Below, piece by piece: positions 52,108 to 52,914 of a DNA stretch of 52,914 bases. The notes under the pieces were generated by a model. That model did not search any database. It had not been told where the DNA came from and worked only from the letters and a program-made list of their open reading frames with translations. Made by a program: the position numbers and the translations under genes. This stretch comes from an uncultured Methanobrevibacter sp. (lineage in GTDB: Archaea; Methanobacteriota; Methanobacteria; Methanobacteriales; Methanobacteriaceae), in the NCBI RefSeq assembly GCF_937881195.1, contig NZ_CALGFC010000072.1, forward strand, positions 1-52,914, written 5' to 3'. Within the stretch, counting starts at the first letter, position 1, and each line of letters starts with the position of its first letter.

Positions 52108-52914
52108 CTATAAAATTTTAATATTTAATTCATTTCCCTGTTTTTTAAATCTAACCGTTTTATCAAACTTATTAGACCCAATATATTTTTTATATTGAGT
52201 ATTATCTTTAGATATCTCACTAATTTTTAATTTTTTATCTAATAAATTAATTATTAATTCCCCAATATTAAATTTAGCTATTTTACTAAGTCCAACATAA
52301 GGAGTAGTAAATCTAGAATTAATTTCTAAAAAGTAGATAGACTCATTATCAAAATAATCATCTTTTTTAATATAATCTTTTCCTTTTATATGATTATCTG
52401 CTTCTTTTATAAAATTATCTCTTTTTATGAAATCATTTTTTATAATTAAATCAACCCCAACAAATCCTTTAATACCTCCAATGGATTCAACAGCTTTTGT
52501 AGCTATTTTAAAAGCTAATTCAAACTTTGGATGATTATAGGGGAGTTCTCCACCAATATAAGATTGATTTTCTTTATTTATAGTTATATATTGTTTATTC
52601 AAGCTAATTGGAATAGCATTTTTACCATCAGAAATTAAACTAACACTAAGATTAATCCCCTGAATAAATTCTTGTACTAAAACTTCTGTTTTGTTAGGAA
52701 ATGCTTTTTTTATATTTTTTATATCTTCAATTTCAGAAATAATAACCATATTTTGACAATCCACCCCATAAAGAGGTTTAACAATGAGTTTATAATCATT
52801 AATATCTAAAACATCGTCCCCAAACAAATTATCTTGAAAATCATCCGATAGAGAATTATCATTAGTATTAGTATTAGTATTAGTATTAGTATTAGTATTA
52901 GTATTAGTATTAGT
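52108..52914 (-). CDS. mfnD: ATP-grasp ligase, probable tyramine-glutamate ligase MfnD, 5' end beyond window
   Basis: The frame is open through the right edge (268 codons). ATP-grasp features are LIVKPLYGVDCQNM (ATP-binding Lys-Pro), TEVLVQEFIQGINLSVSL, GGIKGFVGVDLII and the metal-binding IYFLEINSRFTTPYVGL. MfnD makes gamma-glutamyltyramine, the substrate of MfnF encoded next downstream, and this context drives the assignment; other archaeal ATP-grasp ligases remain possible. Two low-complexity insertions are odd: nine Thr-Asn pairs at the window edge, and a loop of repeated IKxxD elements (52345-52440). The N-terminal domain and start are missing. A TTG at 52827 is internal. Confidence 0.75.
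   Translation of the reverse strand, partial: TNTNTNTNTNTNTNTNTNDNSLSDDFQDNLFGDDVLDINDYKLIVKPLYGVDCQNMVIISEIEDIKNIKKAFPNKTEVLVQEFIQGINLSVSLISDGKNAIPISLNKQYITINKENQSYIGGELPYNHPKFELAFKIATKAVESIGGIKGFVGVDLIIKNDFIKRDNFIKEADNHIKGKDYIKKDDYFDNESIYFLEINSRFTTPYVGLSKIAKFNIGELIINLLDKKLKISEISKDNTQYKKYIGSNKFDKTVRFKKQGNELNIKIL
52861..52914 (-). repeat. Hexanucleotide microsatellite coding (Thr-Asn)n
   Basis: Nine perfect copies of ATTAGT (ACTAAT on the coding strand) run to the last base of the window. Being six bases long, changes in copy number keep the frame. The true length is unknown because the window ends within the repeat. Confidence 0.9.

Overview
The window reads as chromosome from a very AT-rich methanogenic archaeon of the order Methanobacteriales, most likely Methanobrevibacter or a close relative. 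Supporting genes are an archaeal histone, ribosomal protein S17e, GHMP-type shikimate kinase, Hel308 and archaeal Elp3. There are also enzymes for coenzyme F420 (CofH), methanopterin (beta-RFAP synthase), methanofuran (MfnF, probable MfnD), coenzyme B (homoaconitase-type small subunit), tetraether lipids (Tes) and CDP-archaeol (CarS). Pseudomurein-binding repeats and a giant adhesin-like protein point to the pseudomurein-walled Methanobacteriales. Both window edges lie inside repeats: a 279-bp coding repeat on the left and a 6-bp microsatellite on the right. The piece may therefore be a whole contig that ended where assembly failed.

Layout. 1-13.6 kb is a surface region on the minus strand: a giant beta-helix adhesin (open at the left edge), a QueG-like double-cluster Fe-S protein, a pseudomurein-binding protein with two putative hydrolase domains, a small adhesin and a membrane-anchored protein. 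14-18.9 kb holds a FAD/Rieske fusion oxidoreductase (plus strand), an E. coli-type glutamate dehydrogenase, a membrane protein and exonuclease III. 19.4-20.8 kb is a tight operon of shikimate kinase, chorismate mutase and S17e. 21.3-26.9 kb has SppA, an AlkC-like HEAT-repeat protein, Pcm, Hel308 and MoaC. 27-33.7 kb has a glycosyltransferase, CbiD, a small thioredoxin, two DUF308 proteins, DUF2098 and a PRC-barrel protein. 34-39 kb has Elp3, DeoC, two small unknown genes and a UV-damage glycosylase. 39.1-39.9 kb has tRNA-Val, tRNA-Phe and a histone. 40.5-52.9 kb is rich in coenzyme and lipid genes (CofH, MtaB-type enzyme, HacB-like, beta-RFAP synthase, Tes, CarS, MfnF, probable MfnD), plus a membrane-anchored relative of the zinc-hydrolase domain in the pseudomurein-binding protein.

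Three points stand out. (1) Three genes (the pseudomurein hydrolase, glutamate dehydrogenase and exonuclease III) have no ATG, GTG or TTG at the expected N-terminus, but each has an ATT exactly where a strong Shine-Dalgarno sequence predicts the start. (2) Many intergenic regions carry their own short AT-only tandem array (units of 14, 20, 21, 30, 31, 33, 48 or 54 bp), often in strict register and usually in the 5' flank of a gene. (3) One secreted protein combines pseudomurein-binding repeats, an M14-like zinc hydrolase domain and a transglutaminase-like cysteine domain, and the zinc domain recurs alone 40 kb away.
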